From: Arctopsyche grandis
Lineage: Eukaryota > Arthropoda > Insecta > Trichoptera > Hydropsychidae
Assembly: GCF_051622035.1 (NCBI RefSeq)
Contig: NC_135357.1
Location: 13,661,001 to 13,725,000, forward strand
Direction: 5' to 3'
DNA length: 64,000 nucleotides
Part shown: piece after piece, positions 37,458 to 49,678 of the stretch
Numbering within the stretch: the stretch's first letter is position 1
How the letters are laid out: each line of letters begins with the position of its first letter
Translations under genes and position numbers: made by a program
The notes under the pieces: generated by a model
What the model saw: the letters and a program-made list of their open reading frames with translations, nothing else
Databases searched by the model: none
Told to the model about the DNA's origin: nothing

Positions 37458-40400
37458 TTATTCATTGTGTGAACCCGCTTCCGACAAGTACTTTAAGAGA
37501 TCTCTTTCATTTTTACCCACCCAGGCAACATTGAGAGCAATAGTTTCCAAAGAACGATTTAGTGCTGGTCCTACGTCAATATCAGCGTAAAATTCAGATA
37601 CCTGAAAATAAAAAATAATTCATTTTTGAATATAAAAGTGACGGTCATTCTTCATTCGAGCCATATTCCAATGTATAAACACCTCTTTGAAATCATCTGC
37701 AGTGGCCATGTGCTCAGCAACAGCTTCAAGTAATTCTGGGGGTGGTGGAGCCGGTCTTGTCCTGAGATGTCTCCACGCCAGGAGCCGTCCAGGTTGTCTT
37801 CTAGCTGTTGCTGCTAGTACCGTTTTCACATCAGCTGCTGGCACTAATCGACTGTCTAGGGTTGCTTGAAGATATCTAAATTACAAATTACCATTCAAAC
37901 ATGTTATCTCAAAGTAAAATATATTTATTTATTTATTAACTAAAACTTTTTTTGGACCGCGCTCGTCACACATAAAGATTAAATCCATCTCATTCGTTGT
38001 TTTGTGAGAGATTAGACGTCCGCAAATAAAAATACGAGAAATAAAATCAGCTCGGATTGAACCGATTCAGTAAAATATTAATTTAAACCTTCCACGAAAA
38101 CAAGAAATAAACACGAACTTTCAGAAAAATATAAGTTACACATCTGTTTCTTAGATAAAATAAAGTAAGGCGGACCTTTTTAACAATTCGCTCCATGGGT
38201 CAAAAAAATTCCAAGAATTTTACCCAAGGCATACCATTCAAAAAACAAAATACATATACTTACTTCGAAATCATAAAACCTTTTTTTTCAAAGTAGCTTA
38301 TTGCAGTGATTATTTTATTGGCCACTAAGCTACCCTTAACATAAGAAATAAACGTAGCATTCATAGATCCATAGTATTTCATTTATCATTAAATTCATTA
38401 TATTTTCTAAATTCGGGGGGCGAGTGCCCCCCCATGCCCCCCCCAAATGACATCCCTGCTGGCTAGCAGAAACCAGTGGGATTGGAACCCGTGACCACTC
38501 TTCAAATCATTATATGCTAACCAATAGTCTATTAAATTGAATATGCACCAAACTATACCTATTGAGTAACCAATGATCTGGGGTTGTCGCCATAGCAGCC
38601 AATAGGGCTGCACGTTCTTCCGGATCTGCACTTCTTTTATATGCTTTCCAACATTTCATCCACGCGTCTTCAGCACCGTGCCGAACTCCAGCGCTGTATA
38701 CAGCCTACATCGAACGAATCAAGTTATCATATCATGCTTATAAATTCATAATCAAATTAAAAATAATTTCTAGCCTGTCTTAAATCAGCAGCTATGGTGA
38801 TGTTATTATCTACCCAATCGTCAAACATTTTTTTTGCTGCTTCAACAGCATCTGGTAGTTCAAACTCTACGGCAGCTTCAACTAACTCCCCTCCGACGGT
38901 ACTATAAAACAAAATGAAGCTTTTGTTAAATCAACCAACGTGTTTTGTAAAATATTTAATTTAATACTCACCCTTGTTTTCCTTCGAGTGCCATTCTAGC
39001 AGCAGGTGCTACAAGCCTAGTAGCGAGATGACGCTTGAGAGGTGCTCCAGCAGCAGCACCTGCCAAAAGTGCAGTCCAACGCTGCAAATGTGCCAAAGCA
39101 GCACGCCATGGTGCCCGAGCTGGTTCCGCACTAGGACTTGATCCCAAATACTCACACAAACCCAAAACCATTGAGGCATTCAGCAAACCCGCCCTAGTAA
39201 ATTTAATGTAAGAAACCGTTATTTTCAATACCTCTAGTGATTGTAATGAAACATACCTATATTTCGATTTTTTCAAACACTTACCGACTGAGTGTAAATG
39301 CATCATCCAATAAAGATGCTCTGTCTCCTGGAGATGTCAATCCCCCACTTGATAAAGCTTTTTTCAAAGCAATCCATCCAGTTTCAGGATAATTGGCTCT
39401 GTAAAGGCCACGTCCTCCAGCATTCAGCTTTAACCACTGTACGCCAGCCGGCACACGAAATTTCACTATAAACAAATACAAAATAATGTATCTATGTTTG
39501 TAAAAGTATACCTACACTTATTATTAAATATATCAACCTTCAGTCATGTTCATCCATATCAAGTGAGTTCCGTTTCCATATGGTGGATTACTTCCAGTCC
39601 CGTTCTTGTTCTTTCCACCTTTTTGAAGTTCAGCGGGTCTTTGAGTAGAATTTTGACTGATAGGACTTTGTTTTAAATTCTTTAAATCACTTTTCTTGCT
39701 ATTCCCTCCATTTTTGATTGACTGAATAGTTGTGCTAATAATTGAATCTTCGCTCGAAGGAGATTCAGTAGTAGCGTTAGCATCTGTCACATTATCGACT
39801 GGTCCCAAAATGTAAGTTAGCGGAACATACCATCGATACTTGTATTTTGATTTTTCTTTCTTATGTGTATGTATGTGTTCTTTTGGTGGAGGACTAGGGG
39901 TGGTAGTAACCTTTTCATTTTCTGGTTTTTCTGACACTAAAAATTCAAAATAAATAACAAAATATTATAATTTAAAAATCTATAAAACTGGAAAAAAATC
40001 ACTAACGTACCACTGTTTATATCACCAATAATTCCTCGAAGCTCGGTAGTATTTGAAAACACGTCTGTATCATTCGATTGATCAATCAAGCCTACCAATG
40101 ATAACTCTAAAGCCAATAGAGATGTCTGTATACTTATATTAGTTTGTGGAAGATCGGCAATCAATAGGAACCTAAAATAAAATAAAATATTAGTAGAAAT
40201 ATAGATCAATACGCTATGTAAGCATTTATAAAAGCACACACCTCTCTTGTTTCACGGTGACAATATCTCCTTCTCTAGACATCGTTAATAATGGATACCC
40301 CGCTTGTTCAGTCCAACTTTCCATTACAACCTTTTAATGGCACAAATTCATTAGTAACTTATATGTGATATATGTAATTTGAGAGACACAGATTAATATT

Positions 40401-43400
40401 AACCTGAAGATCTGCTCTGGCTCTTCGTCCCAGCAATCTCCATAAATCTCTAGGATCAGCAGCAGATCGCGCATGCTGAGATAAAAAATCTCTCAATGCA
40501 ATTCTAGCTCCACTACCAGCTGCTGCCCAAGCCATTCCAACTAGAGCAGCTCCCTATAATTAAATTATTTTATATTATAAAAATTAAACAATTTAACAAC
40601 AAAAACTCCCAAGGAATAAGAAAAACCATATACTTTATGATATGACAGATCATCCTGGACAGCTTCGATATCTTCTGGATCTTGAACAATCATTGATACA
40701 GGATGTGCTGTTGGAAGCGCATCCAATCTAAAACGATGGCAAAAAATATTATATATTCTTTCTTAAATACGTAAAAGTTACTGCTCAAAAATGTACCTGA
40801 GAGCTGGTACAGTATGTTCTAATAAGAGAGCGTCGTCTTCGGACATCGAAGACGATTCTCTAGGTGCGTATTGAAGAAGTGCTACAAGACCTTCAGTAAG
40901 CCAACGTGAACCCCACCACTTCGGTGTGACCAAACCTCCAAGCCACTGATGAGCTAACAGTTTTTCAAGGTGTTTTTTATCTGGCAATAAACTTGAACCG
41001 ATTCCGAGAAGACCCCAACCTTCTGCCGTATCTTCCAAATTGTCCATAATGACCATATCTGAGGTATAATTAATTTAATATTAATCGTAAAAACCTTTAA
41101 TCACAAACTATTTTTCATGTTAATTCAATAAAATACGCACCCAACTTCGGCAATGGAAAAGTGAAATTTAAGAAATTCTCATAGCGATTTATGATATCAA
41201 CGGCATTTTCCAAAATCGATCTAGAAATGTTATAATTAATATGACACATATTAATTAATTATAATTAAGACAATCAATTCAAAATAGTAAAGATAAAATA
41301 ATATTACCTTGCTGAATCAGTGTGTCTTTTATCTGCGTAAACACTAACACTTGTACCTCTCGGTGCTAAAGCAGCCGATCTTGAAAATTCACACACAACC
41401 AATCCAACTAAATACGTGCTCATTTCTGGAGACTCTTGAAAATCATCTTGCAACTAAAATATACATCGCATTTTTTAATGCACACATGCAAGCAATTAAA
41501 TGAAATAAAAATAATTTCAAAATAAAACCTACAAGTCGATGACCCAAGTAAAATCCAGCTTCTTCAGTAGCTGCGATGGGCATATTGGTCAAAGAAACGT
41601 GAAACCTTAAATATAAATACATCGATATTACTGATTGATTTCATTCATTCGACATTTTATAACTGAAATTATTCCTACCGATCTCTAACGATAGTTATTT
41701 TGAATTTTGCTTTCAACTGCGGCTCATCAAAACAAGGAAACGCTGATCTAGCATGAGTGAGTCCGAAGTTAGTTGCTGCAAGTTGTCTATAAATTTCGAT
41801 TATTTATATAAATAAATTATTAAAACCAAATTTATATAACTACCAAATTTATAAAATGAACTAACTTTTTCTCTCCATCTGAATTCATATAATCGGCAAT
41901 GAAAAATCCTTTTGATTTCTTAGCCAGTTTAGTGTTATAGCGCAGACTCAATGTGTAGTTCCCTCTTCTTCTGAACTTATCCTTTAAAAATATTATCAAT
42001 CAAAAGAAGCTGAATTTATATCAAACATTAATAAGAAACAGTCAATGTTACCTTAATTTCGAAATATATTTGATCGGCTGGTTTGAATTCCAGAAACTTC
42101 ACTATCTTCATAGCATGTCCTTTCGAACTGGTTACCATTTTATCAGTTATATTTAATTCTCGAGCATTCAAAACAATGAAATTCGTTTCTTTTTCTATGT
42201 GAAATTCTATTATAACTTCTCCTAAAATAATTTAAAGAGTCAGGATAAAACCCACACTAAGAATTGGGTAAGTTCTTCAAAAATCAATAAAACCCCTACC
42301 TTTCACTTCTTGTGTAGTAAGATTTGGATGCAGCCAAAGAGTGTATCGAATGGGTTCAGCAAATGTCGGCAACCTGGCGCCACCCCATGGATAATGCGTT
42401 CCACCTACTGCCAATCTTGGGGTAGGCGCAGGGGTAGTACGACTGACCCCTCTCTTCGTTCCTACTGGTGGCTCTCCAGCACACCCACACTCTGAAAATG
42501 GTAATGATACATTACACTAAAAAAACTCATGCGTTAATATTTATAATTAATCTTTATGTTTGGTACCTGCTTGAGGACCCGCATATGCTAATACTAAAGC
42601 AGCAGTCAGAAGCACCACAAGCACAGAACACGCTAGTAATAGAGCTCTCCTTTGAGAGCAGACAGCAACAGCTCTTCCGGTTCCTCCTCCAGTAGATCCA
42701 CCGTAAGTGACTCGTTCACGTGCTAATCTAGAAGACTGTGAGTCTGGCCCTAAAATAGAAACGATTTTTAAGTATAATATTATGCATTACTTTTTATTTG
42801 AAACGGACCAACCCCTCTGTTTTCACTCTCGGATTAACGAAAATATGGGGGAGTGTTGATTTTTATCTTTAAATTTATGTTTGGAATTTGTTTTTAAAAG
42901 ATTTTACAGAATCTGAAAGAAGATAATAAAAACCTGTCAGGAAGGCCACATCGTCAACATCTTGCTCGGACATGTTTCCAGTGTGCGACCTCCTCCAAGA
43001 GTTACCGTCCTTTACTCCACCACCTAATCATTAAAATAGGTATATTCATTTTTAAACATCACTTTTGTAATTAAAATATAAAATGTAACAAATCATTTCC
43101 GGTCAGCAGAAGATTATACTAAATAAAAAAAACATTAAAGCAGCTTGTATTAAATTAATAATTATAAAAAAAAATATTGACTTAATAAATTAAAATTAAA
43201 ATCACATTCAATATGATTCGCTTCATGTATGAGCTTTCTATAACATGTATGTACATAATCATTTTAGGAAGTACGAGAATGTAGCTGGTGTAATTGTATA
43301 AAATTATATACAAATTTCAGAATTGACCAAATAGAGAAAATAAAATACTTCTCATTTTTTTTTTAAAACATTACATATTTCCTGTCAATTTTTTACCGGT

Positions 43401-46316
43401 ATTAAAAACCCTCGTTTAAATCGTATTGGTAATATTACTAATTGATTCTGCAGCAGCCGGAAAAGCTTCACCATCTACATATGTATGTATGTATGTATGT
43501 ATATTTTCCTAAATTGAACATTTTTTTGAATATAATACGTAACGATTCAAGCAACCACATACAACCCAACATAGAAAATCCTACTCACCCATTGGTTCTG
43601 GTTCTCTGAATATTTTATAATTCTTTTCATAATAATCCAGGATTGCTTATTTGCTTACAACGCCTAATTACAACACTAAGTTAATGAAAAACCTTATCGT
43701 ACCGGCACACACGATCAATAATACGACCGGCCGATGATAAATTCAACACGGAACAGGGAAAACAGTACGAGTTTCATTCAAGATATCACAGAAAACGCTA
43801 TCCGGACGAGCGGGGGTGGGGAGGGGAGCACTACTGCATCAAAACCCCTTTCAGCTGCGTCCGGCAGTTCCGACTTGCCAAACTTGGCATGGATCCTAGT
43901 ATTGAGCAGTGATCCAAATATTGTCGGTGAACGTTTCGAGGAGGACGGACACGACTATTGTTGTTGTTGTCGGCGACTAGGAAGTGGGACACGCGAATGC
44001 CGCTCAGCCATGTTGGAGGGTGCGCGCGCATCCCATTTCCGGTTTCTCTACCCCCTCGATTCAGTGGGTGGGGGGAGGTAGGAGGATGGTGGAATCCTAC
44101 CCTACGTGGGGTGCCGTAATACGATCTCGACGAGATGAATGCCGGACAACAACTCCGATATTACTGCTAATGTATAGCAAACACTCGAACGCGACATCCT
44201 TTTACCTCGAAAGAGTAGGGGCGGCAATATGAAATACCCATCTTCTTTCATAGGTATATGAATTTTCATATTTTTCTATCGCTTCTTTTATGTAGATTTA
44301 TTCGCCATATTTTTGTGTAAGAATATAAAGCTGGACTTTATTCTTTAGATACATTTTTATAATAAAATAAAAATTAACCTGACACTTACTACTCCTCAAG
44401 AATAAGTCCAGAATTTGATTAGATTAGGTTAGGTTATACTGTACTAAATATTTCATTAAAAATTTTTTTGTAAAGGAATTGTGATATATGTATATATTAC
44501 AGTCTAAGTGTTCACCCCGGTTCGTTCATGAACATACTAATTACTCTATCTACATATGTACGTAATAACAAAAGTTTTGTAATCATGCGAAAATTCGAAC
44601 TTGAGATGTTGACTGATTCGAACTCTGAATCGATCACTGATCATTTTTTTAACACATGAACCATAGGTTTTAGTTTAAAAGTCAAAAGCTATCTTCAAAT
44701 AGATTCCCACCAGGTGTCGCATTAAAATTTTAATGTCAAAAGTTTTGAGCTGACAGAACATCCAAGCATTTATATTAAAAATCCTTCGGATTTTGCATTA
44801 CAACATTGGTGTAATTCCCATTTCCGCTAATTTTGAAAACATTTCAACCCAGGGTACGCATACACCGAAAGCAGAATGGAAGATGGAGCAAATCTTTGAG
44901 AATACTTATGAACTTATGCATATTAGTTTGTGCAAGGAAAAACTAGTTCATTTGTCAATTCGTTCTTTTGTGTACAGTATAATTAGCCAGATTGGTTATA
45001 AAATAGTATGTTCACGAACGAACTACATATATGTAAGTACACTTGGACTTAAACAGGTACATTTTTATAGCCAAAAAAAAATATTTAACCTGTCACTTCT
45101 CCCTCTCTCCAGATTAAATCCTAGGCTAGATTAGAGGTTACGTTAAGTTGTACTTTACCATACATTTCAATGGATGATTTTTTTGTAAAGGAGTTGCGAA
45201 ATATACAACAAATTCTGAACCTAATGTGCCCACTAGAGAATGCAGAAAATGGTCAAGGGGGGCATTCAAATTAAAAAAAAATCAATACATAAAAAAATCT
45301 TCTTGAAACATCTTGATACATTGTAAGGATTTATAATATAAATAATCGTTCAATTATGTAAAATTAAAATAGAATGAACTAAAATATATTTATACAAATC
45401 AAAATCTGTTGTGAATAATGTATTTAAATGTGAAAAATCAAAGAAAAAGTGTGTGTGTATGAAATTAAATTCGTCCAAGGAGGAGGGGGGGCACAGCACC
45501 CATGGAATTATGAATGTGCCAAATAAAAAGAAAAATTAAAAAAGGGGATACCTTTAAAATGAAGTATCACTTCCCGTCGAAAAACTTTAATGATGTCAGT
45601 GCAAATATTTATTGAATCTTTTTTAGTTCAATATTATCCGAATTACAAACCAAAAACTTTTTTGAAAGAAATTGTTATCCATTCAATAATGAATGGATAA
45701 CAAATTCATGACCAAACGATATACCAGGCATGGTATGCAATTTGTTCAAAAATTTTAACGAAAATAATACGTCATTTATCAGAAATCCATTCCTAAATCC
45801 AACGCCAACCAACAAAAAAAATGTCATTTCCGGCTGTCGGAAACTAAATAGAAAACCAACATCAATGATAGAAAGCTTTTATCAAAATTGTGCGTAAATA
45901 CTGAATTTCTATGCAAACAAAAAATAATATAATAATACGTAATGCGTAATACCAATGGTAATGAAAAGTAAATTCAATGCTTAGAAAATAAATAAAGATA
46001 AAAATGTAGAATTTACTTTTACGAACAATAACCGATATAAACGTACGTTTCAATGATTGAATGGATATACCTAATCGATTCCATTTAATGTATTAAACTT
46101 GTGTACAGTAATCGATTTTTTTACTGTGGAGAGCACGCAAGCAAAACTATTACAATTCTACATACATATGTAAATAGTATTTGTTATGGGTATATGTATA
46201 TATATCTGACCTTTTGCATTTCCATTATGATTGTTTTTAAACTTCCCCAGTGGCTCCATTTGGATGATTTCCAATAACTCCACACCAGGCGAACCTTTTG
46301 CTGCTATCTGTGGCAT
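37458..46316 (-). CDS. M1-family membrane pseudo-aminopeptidase (catalytic motifs lost)
   Basis: Twenty-two exons, all in phase, give about 1,143 residues: 46316-46211, 43023-42934, 42749-42567, 42491-42300, 42221-42052, 41981-41866, 41786-41679, 41605-41533, 41453-41308, 41220-41141, 41058-40797, 40727-40634, 40553-40404, 40330-40242, 40171-40011, 39936-39538, 39465-39285, 39193-38972, 38901-38775, 38704-38559, 37875-37683, 37601-37458. A cytoplasmic N-terminus precedes one membrane helix ([20 protein letters not shown], residues about 103-122), so it is type II. M1 landmarks follow: [51 protein letters not shown] reads KLLAH (454-458): the first His and the Glu are gone, though E477 remains. 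GAMEN reads DTAEG. Catalysis is therefore unlikely; an adhesion, receptor or scaffold role is inferred. Exon 39936-39538 carries an extra Ser/Asn/Lys-rich insert. One intron has a GC donor (38774-38773). Confidence 0.9.
38430..38550 (-). mobile_element. tRNA-derived SINE in an intron of the M1 gene
   Basis: On the minus strand it has ATTGGTTAGCATATAATG (A box) and GGGTTCCAATCCC (B box), then CTGCTAGCCAGCAGGG. It matches the head at 3291-3400. It lies between exons 38704-38559 and 37875-37683. Confidence 0.65.
43589..43620 (-). promoter_or_regulatory. Alternative first exon of the M1 gene (start codon plus donor)
   Basis: On the minus strand, AACCAATGG is followed at once by GTGAGTAG, a strong donor. 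The ATG at 43592-43590 plus one G leaves phase 1, exactly as the 46316-46211 exon does, so it can join exon 43023-42934. The resulting N-terminus is [17 protein letters not shown]. Its upstream flank (about 43690-44110) is GC-rich, as expected of a promoter. Transcript evidence is needed. Confidence 0.5.
43690..44230 (-). promoter_or_regulatory. GC-rich block, candidate alternative promoter / 5' UTR
   Basis: CpG-rich, non-repetitive sequence within 500 bp upstream of the candidate first exon at 43592, in an AT-rich setting. ORFs on both strands here show no family likeness. Confidence 0.4.
44345..45215. repeat. Diverged direct repeats flanking an inverted-repeat element
   Basis: Blocks at about 44345-44495 and 45062-45215 share TTAACCTG(A/T)CACTT, GATTAGAGGTTA-type sequence and TTTTTTTGTAAAGGA(A/G)TTG in the same order. 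Between them lies an element (44501-45049) with ends AGTCTAAGTGTTCACC and its inverse GTACACTTGGACT, plus inner GTTCGTTCATGAACATAC arms. Confidence 0.6.
44501..45049. mobile_element. DNA element with AGTCYAAGTGT ends
   Basis: Inverted ends as described above, interior partly shared with 3932-4176, and a nested block shared with 5000-5160. No transposase. Confidence 0.6.
45225..46200. other. Intron of the M1 gene, AT-rich
   Basis: No exon is supported. It contains a short hairpin (TTGTTATCCATTC / GAATGGATAACAA, 45668-45699) and G runs near 45256 and 45484. Confidence 0.5.
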
Positions 46317-46764
46317 CTTCACCACTAGTCTACACACTTATATACAAATCACTGTTTTGGTTTGTGAAAGTGTTTGTGTGACATTCTGAAAAATCCTGCA
46401 CTTTTCACTCATTCACAACTGACAACATTGTAAAAGTAACATATTATGCACAGATATATTTTATATTTTTTATTGAAAATCGAAAAATTCTACATACGTA
46501 TGACTAAATTACATATACGTAGCATGTAGTATGTGGGTGTTTCAATGCTATTCATTAAATATCTGATAATATATGATGCCGAAAAAAATCTAAATCCGAT
46601 GTAATAAGCAATAAATCTTCCTATCTCATACGTGTTTTCTCGACTCTCTAAATTTCGAAATTTCTCGTCTGCTTGAACAGGAGTTTATGCATTTATATTC
46701 AAAAATGTTTTATTTTGTACAGGTACGTAATATACAGGTACATAATATACAACTACGTAATATC

Positions 46765-47368
46765 CAGGGCTGTGGAGTCGAGTCGAACTAGTGGAGTCGG
46801 ACATTTCAAGCGGAATCGGAGTCGTAAAAAAATCATCCGACTCCGTCTCCTTTTATCTTCAATTAATAGTATTACGTGTCAACTAGATTCTAGACTTCAA
46901 TTTTAATTAAGTAAATCCACTAAAAATTTTAAATTTTATAGTTGCTTTATAAAAATCATGATGTAAATAAAATCGTTGAAGTGCATGTATTTTGATGTTT
47001 TGTGACCAAAACCGATTGTTTCCTCCGTCTCATACTATTTTTTTATTCTCATTTTTCCCATTGATTTATCTGTATATAAAATTCATACACATACACTGTG
47101 AATGTACTTACTATTTATTTATACCAATTTTATTACCAATAATTCAATAAATTGGGTTACGTGTCGATTTTTAGTGATTTTTTTAATTGCTTTAATTTTT
47201 TTTATATTTTGAAAATCTATTTTTTGTATAAACAATTTTATACGTTGGCAAGAAAAGTCGATCTTACTAAAATCGTTAAAGTTGGAGTCGGAGTTTGGAG
47301 TCGCAGTCGAATCATAAAATAAAGTCGAAGTCGGAGTCGGTAACTTTTGATTCGACTCCACAACCCTG
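46765..47368. mobile_element. Nonautonomous hAT, CAGGGCTGTGGAGTCG type, perfect 8-bp duplication
   Basis: The left end CAGGGCTGTGGAGTCG and the inverse right end CGACTCCACAACCCTG match. GTAATATC flanks both sides exactly (46757-46764, 47369-47376). The subterminal regions are rich in GGAGTC hexamers. 604 bp, no transposase. Confidence 0.9.
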
Positions 47369-47376
47369 GTAATATC

Positions 47377-48908
47377 TTTAATATACGAAAAATATTGTGA
47401 TCATTTACAAATTTTTAAGCTTTAAAATATTAAACAAAACGTTTAAATGCCCATTCTTACTACATTTTTTAAAATAATTAATGCTTATCTCGTAAAATAA
47501 TTAATCCTAATACCAATTTAGAAATTCTGAGAATCGTGAAAATGCAAACCGGTCGCACCGAAATAATCTCATATTTTTCTCGAAAAACTTTAAACTATTA
47601 CAATTTTACAATTTTTGGTTGCAGTATTCATAAGTCGTAAATAACATTTAAGAAACTTTATAAAAATGCAATCTCTTATTCGAAAATTAGATGAAAAAAA
47701 TCGTAATTAATTGAAAGAAGAATTGAAATTTATTTGAAATCAAATTTGGAAAACTTAAGCGAAAACTATTCATCAAACACCGAAAGTCCCCTTCAATAAT
47801 TTCAAATACGACGTGTTATTCACAATTTTTGCCAAAATTAATTGAGCTTATTAAATCAAAATAACGTTTTTTTCGGTGTACATGCAATATATGTATGTAT
47901 GTAAATACCCAAAACAATACTAAAACTAATTAAACATAAATAAGATGTTATTATTGACTGTCAATTACACATCCAAACACAGATCGATTGAATTCGTCAC
48001 TCTCAGTGACTTATATGTATGTAGGTATATATCCAAATATATGTATATATCACTAGTTATTCCACACAATTATAAAAATATTATCACAATTTTAATTATG
48101 TTATGCATATAGATTTATCTACAGGTGTCTGCGTGAGCGAAACCACCTGCTACTATTTCATGCACGTGTCGTCGTGACTTGGCGAATATTACACGGAAAT
48201 CCTCGTTCAATCCGATAAAAGTCAGACATGGAATAAATTGCGTTAGATTCGCGTGCAGAATATGTATAAACAATGTGTTGTATTATTAACGAGCGAGACG
48301 TACGAAACGAGACGCGGCAATGTTTTGGGTGCCGGCGTGAAGACTGTTGCTCCTGGATGCTCCTGCTCTCGGGGAGGGGTATAACACCCTAAAGCCGGGG
48401 GAGGGACGACGTGGCAAGGGTGACTAACGCATCGTCCAAATACAATTCAACTTTTATCGTTGCAAGAAAAAAACTAATTGAATTAGATACATGTAGTACA
48501 AATTCGATTGTTTGATTTTACTGTTTCCTAATGAATCGTCGTTTTTTTCCCGACAGATTGTATTTGTTCGTTTCAATTTGCAAACTGAGATTTATTCTTT
48601 TTATACGATTCTCGAAAAAATTTGGTATAGTTTCGGCATCGTAAATGCCATATATTTATATGAAATTAGATGTCATCGTGAAATTTTGAGAAACATTGTT
48701 CAGTGAAAGCGATCGATCGCGACTACTGTAGGGTGGAAACGGTGTGAGAATATGTGACAGTTGTTTGTAAGCCAAGGGTCGCTGTCTTTAATTGAGTAAA
48801 ATACGCTTATAATTTTTTTAAGAATATAATTTATTCAAGATTTTATAATTGATTTTTACGCAGTAGATTCATACACAGTATATTTTAGCGTTGAAATACA
48901 TAAGTTTA
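47377..48908. other. Intergenic DNA upstream of the M1 gene
   Basis: Mostly AT-rich. A CG-richer block at about 48130-48430 stands out and could hold a promoter or 5' noncoding exon for the minus-strand M1 gene, but no splice signal fixes this. Confidence 0.35.
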
Positions 48909-48916
48909 CATATATG

Positions 48917-49131
48917 CAGGGCTTTTTTCCCATGTTACGCGGTGGAACGGCGTTCCGGCACCTTTTTTGGGCATTTTTTTTATGTTTCAAACGAATATTT
49001 TAAATAAGATATAGAATATTCAAGATATAAAATTATATATAAGATATAGTACAATTTTATTATAATTTTTTTTTAATAAAAAACTTGACAAGAAATGAGT
49101 TCCGGCACCTTTTTTTTCAAAAAAAGTCCTG
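48917..49131. mobile_element. hAT MITE, CAGGGCTTTTTT ends
   Basis: CAGGGCTTTTTTCCC at the left mirrors AAAAAAAGTCCTG at the right. Flanking octamers CATATATG (48909-48916) and CACATATG (49132-49139) differ at one base. The motif GTTCCGGCACCTTTTTT occurs at both ends. Confidence 0.8.
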
Positions 49132-49139
49132 CACATATG

Positions 49140-49653
49140 CAGGGCCGCCCAGAGGGTGGTGGAAGCTGGGGTTAAAGTTCCGGGGCCCGAACTACTTGGG
49201 GGGCCCCGAGTTGGGACGTTCGACTGATCGATATTGATATTTTATATTATTCTACATAAAAAATACATATATTTCTTTAATGCCAAATGTTTATTATTTT
49301 TCGATCCTTGCATTATTTTGTGTCCATGTGGAATCGCATTTAACATATATGTAGCTATTTTTTTTCTAATAGTTCTGATAGATTTATTAATAGATTAGTT
49401 TCGCATATTAAAAATATATCTATAAGATTTTATTTGTTAGTCATAGGTAAGCTTCAGCGCAACCCTGCGCACCATTGTTCATTTTTATGATGAACCTTTT
49501 TTTTTGCTATCTAGCTTTGTAGTTTGCCCTCTTTCCTGGAAAATAGCTTCAAAACTCCGATTTTTTGTTCCAAAAGCACGCTCCACCGCCGAAGACTAGT
49601 CATAGGGTATGGAACTATTTTTCCAGGGCTCGAGATTCTTCTCGGCGGCCCTG
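49140..49653. mobile_element. hAT MITE, CAGGGCCGCC ends, abutting the previous one
   Basis: CAGGGCCGCC mirrors GGCGGCCCTG. Flanking octamers are CACATATG (49132-49139) and CATATATG (49654-49661). It shares interior sequence with 54781-55146 (for example GATATTGATATTTTATATTA). Confidence 0.8.
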
Positions 49654-49678
49654 CATATATGTATGTACGTACATACAT

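Noticed and set aside
43734-44232. 115- and 82-codon ORFs in the GC-rich block
   Set aside because: Overlapping ORFs in high-GC DNA near a candidate promoter; no family likeness and no splice links.
45668-45699. Short hairpin as an RNA gene or terminator
   Set aside because: A 13-bp-arm palindrome alone in an intron is not enough evidence.
47119-47361. 80-codon minus-strand ORF
   Set aside because: It lies wholly within the nonautonomous hAT element and is low complexity.
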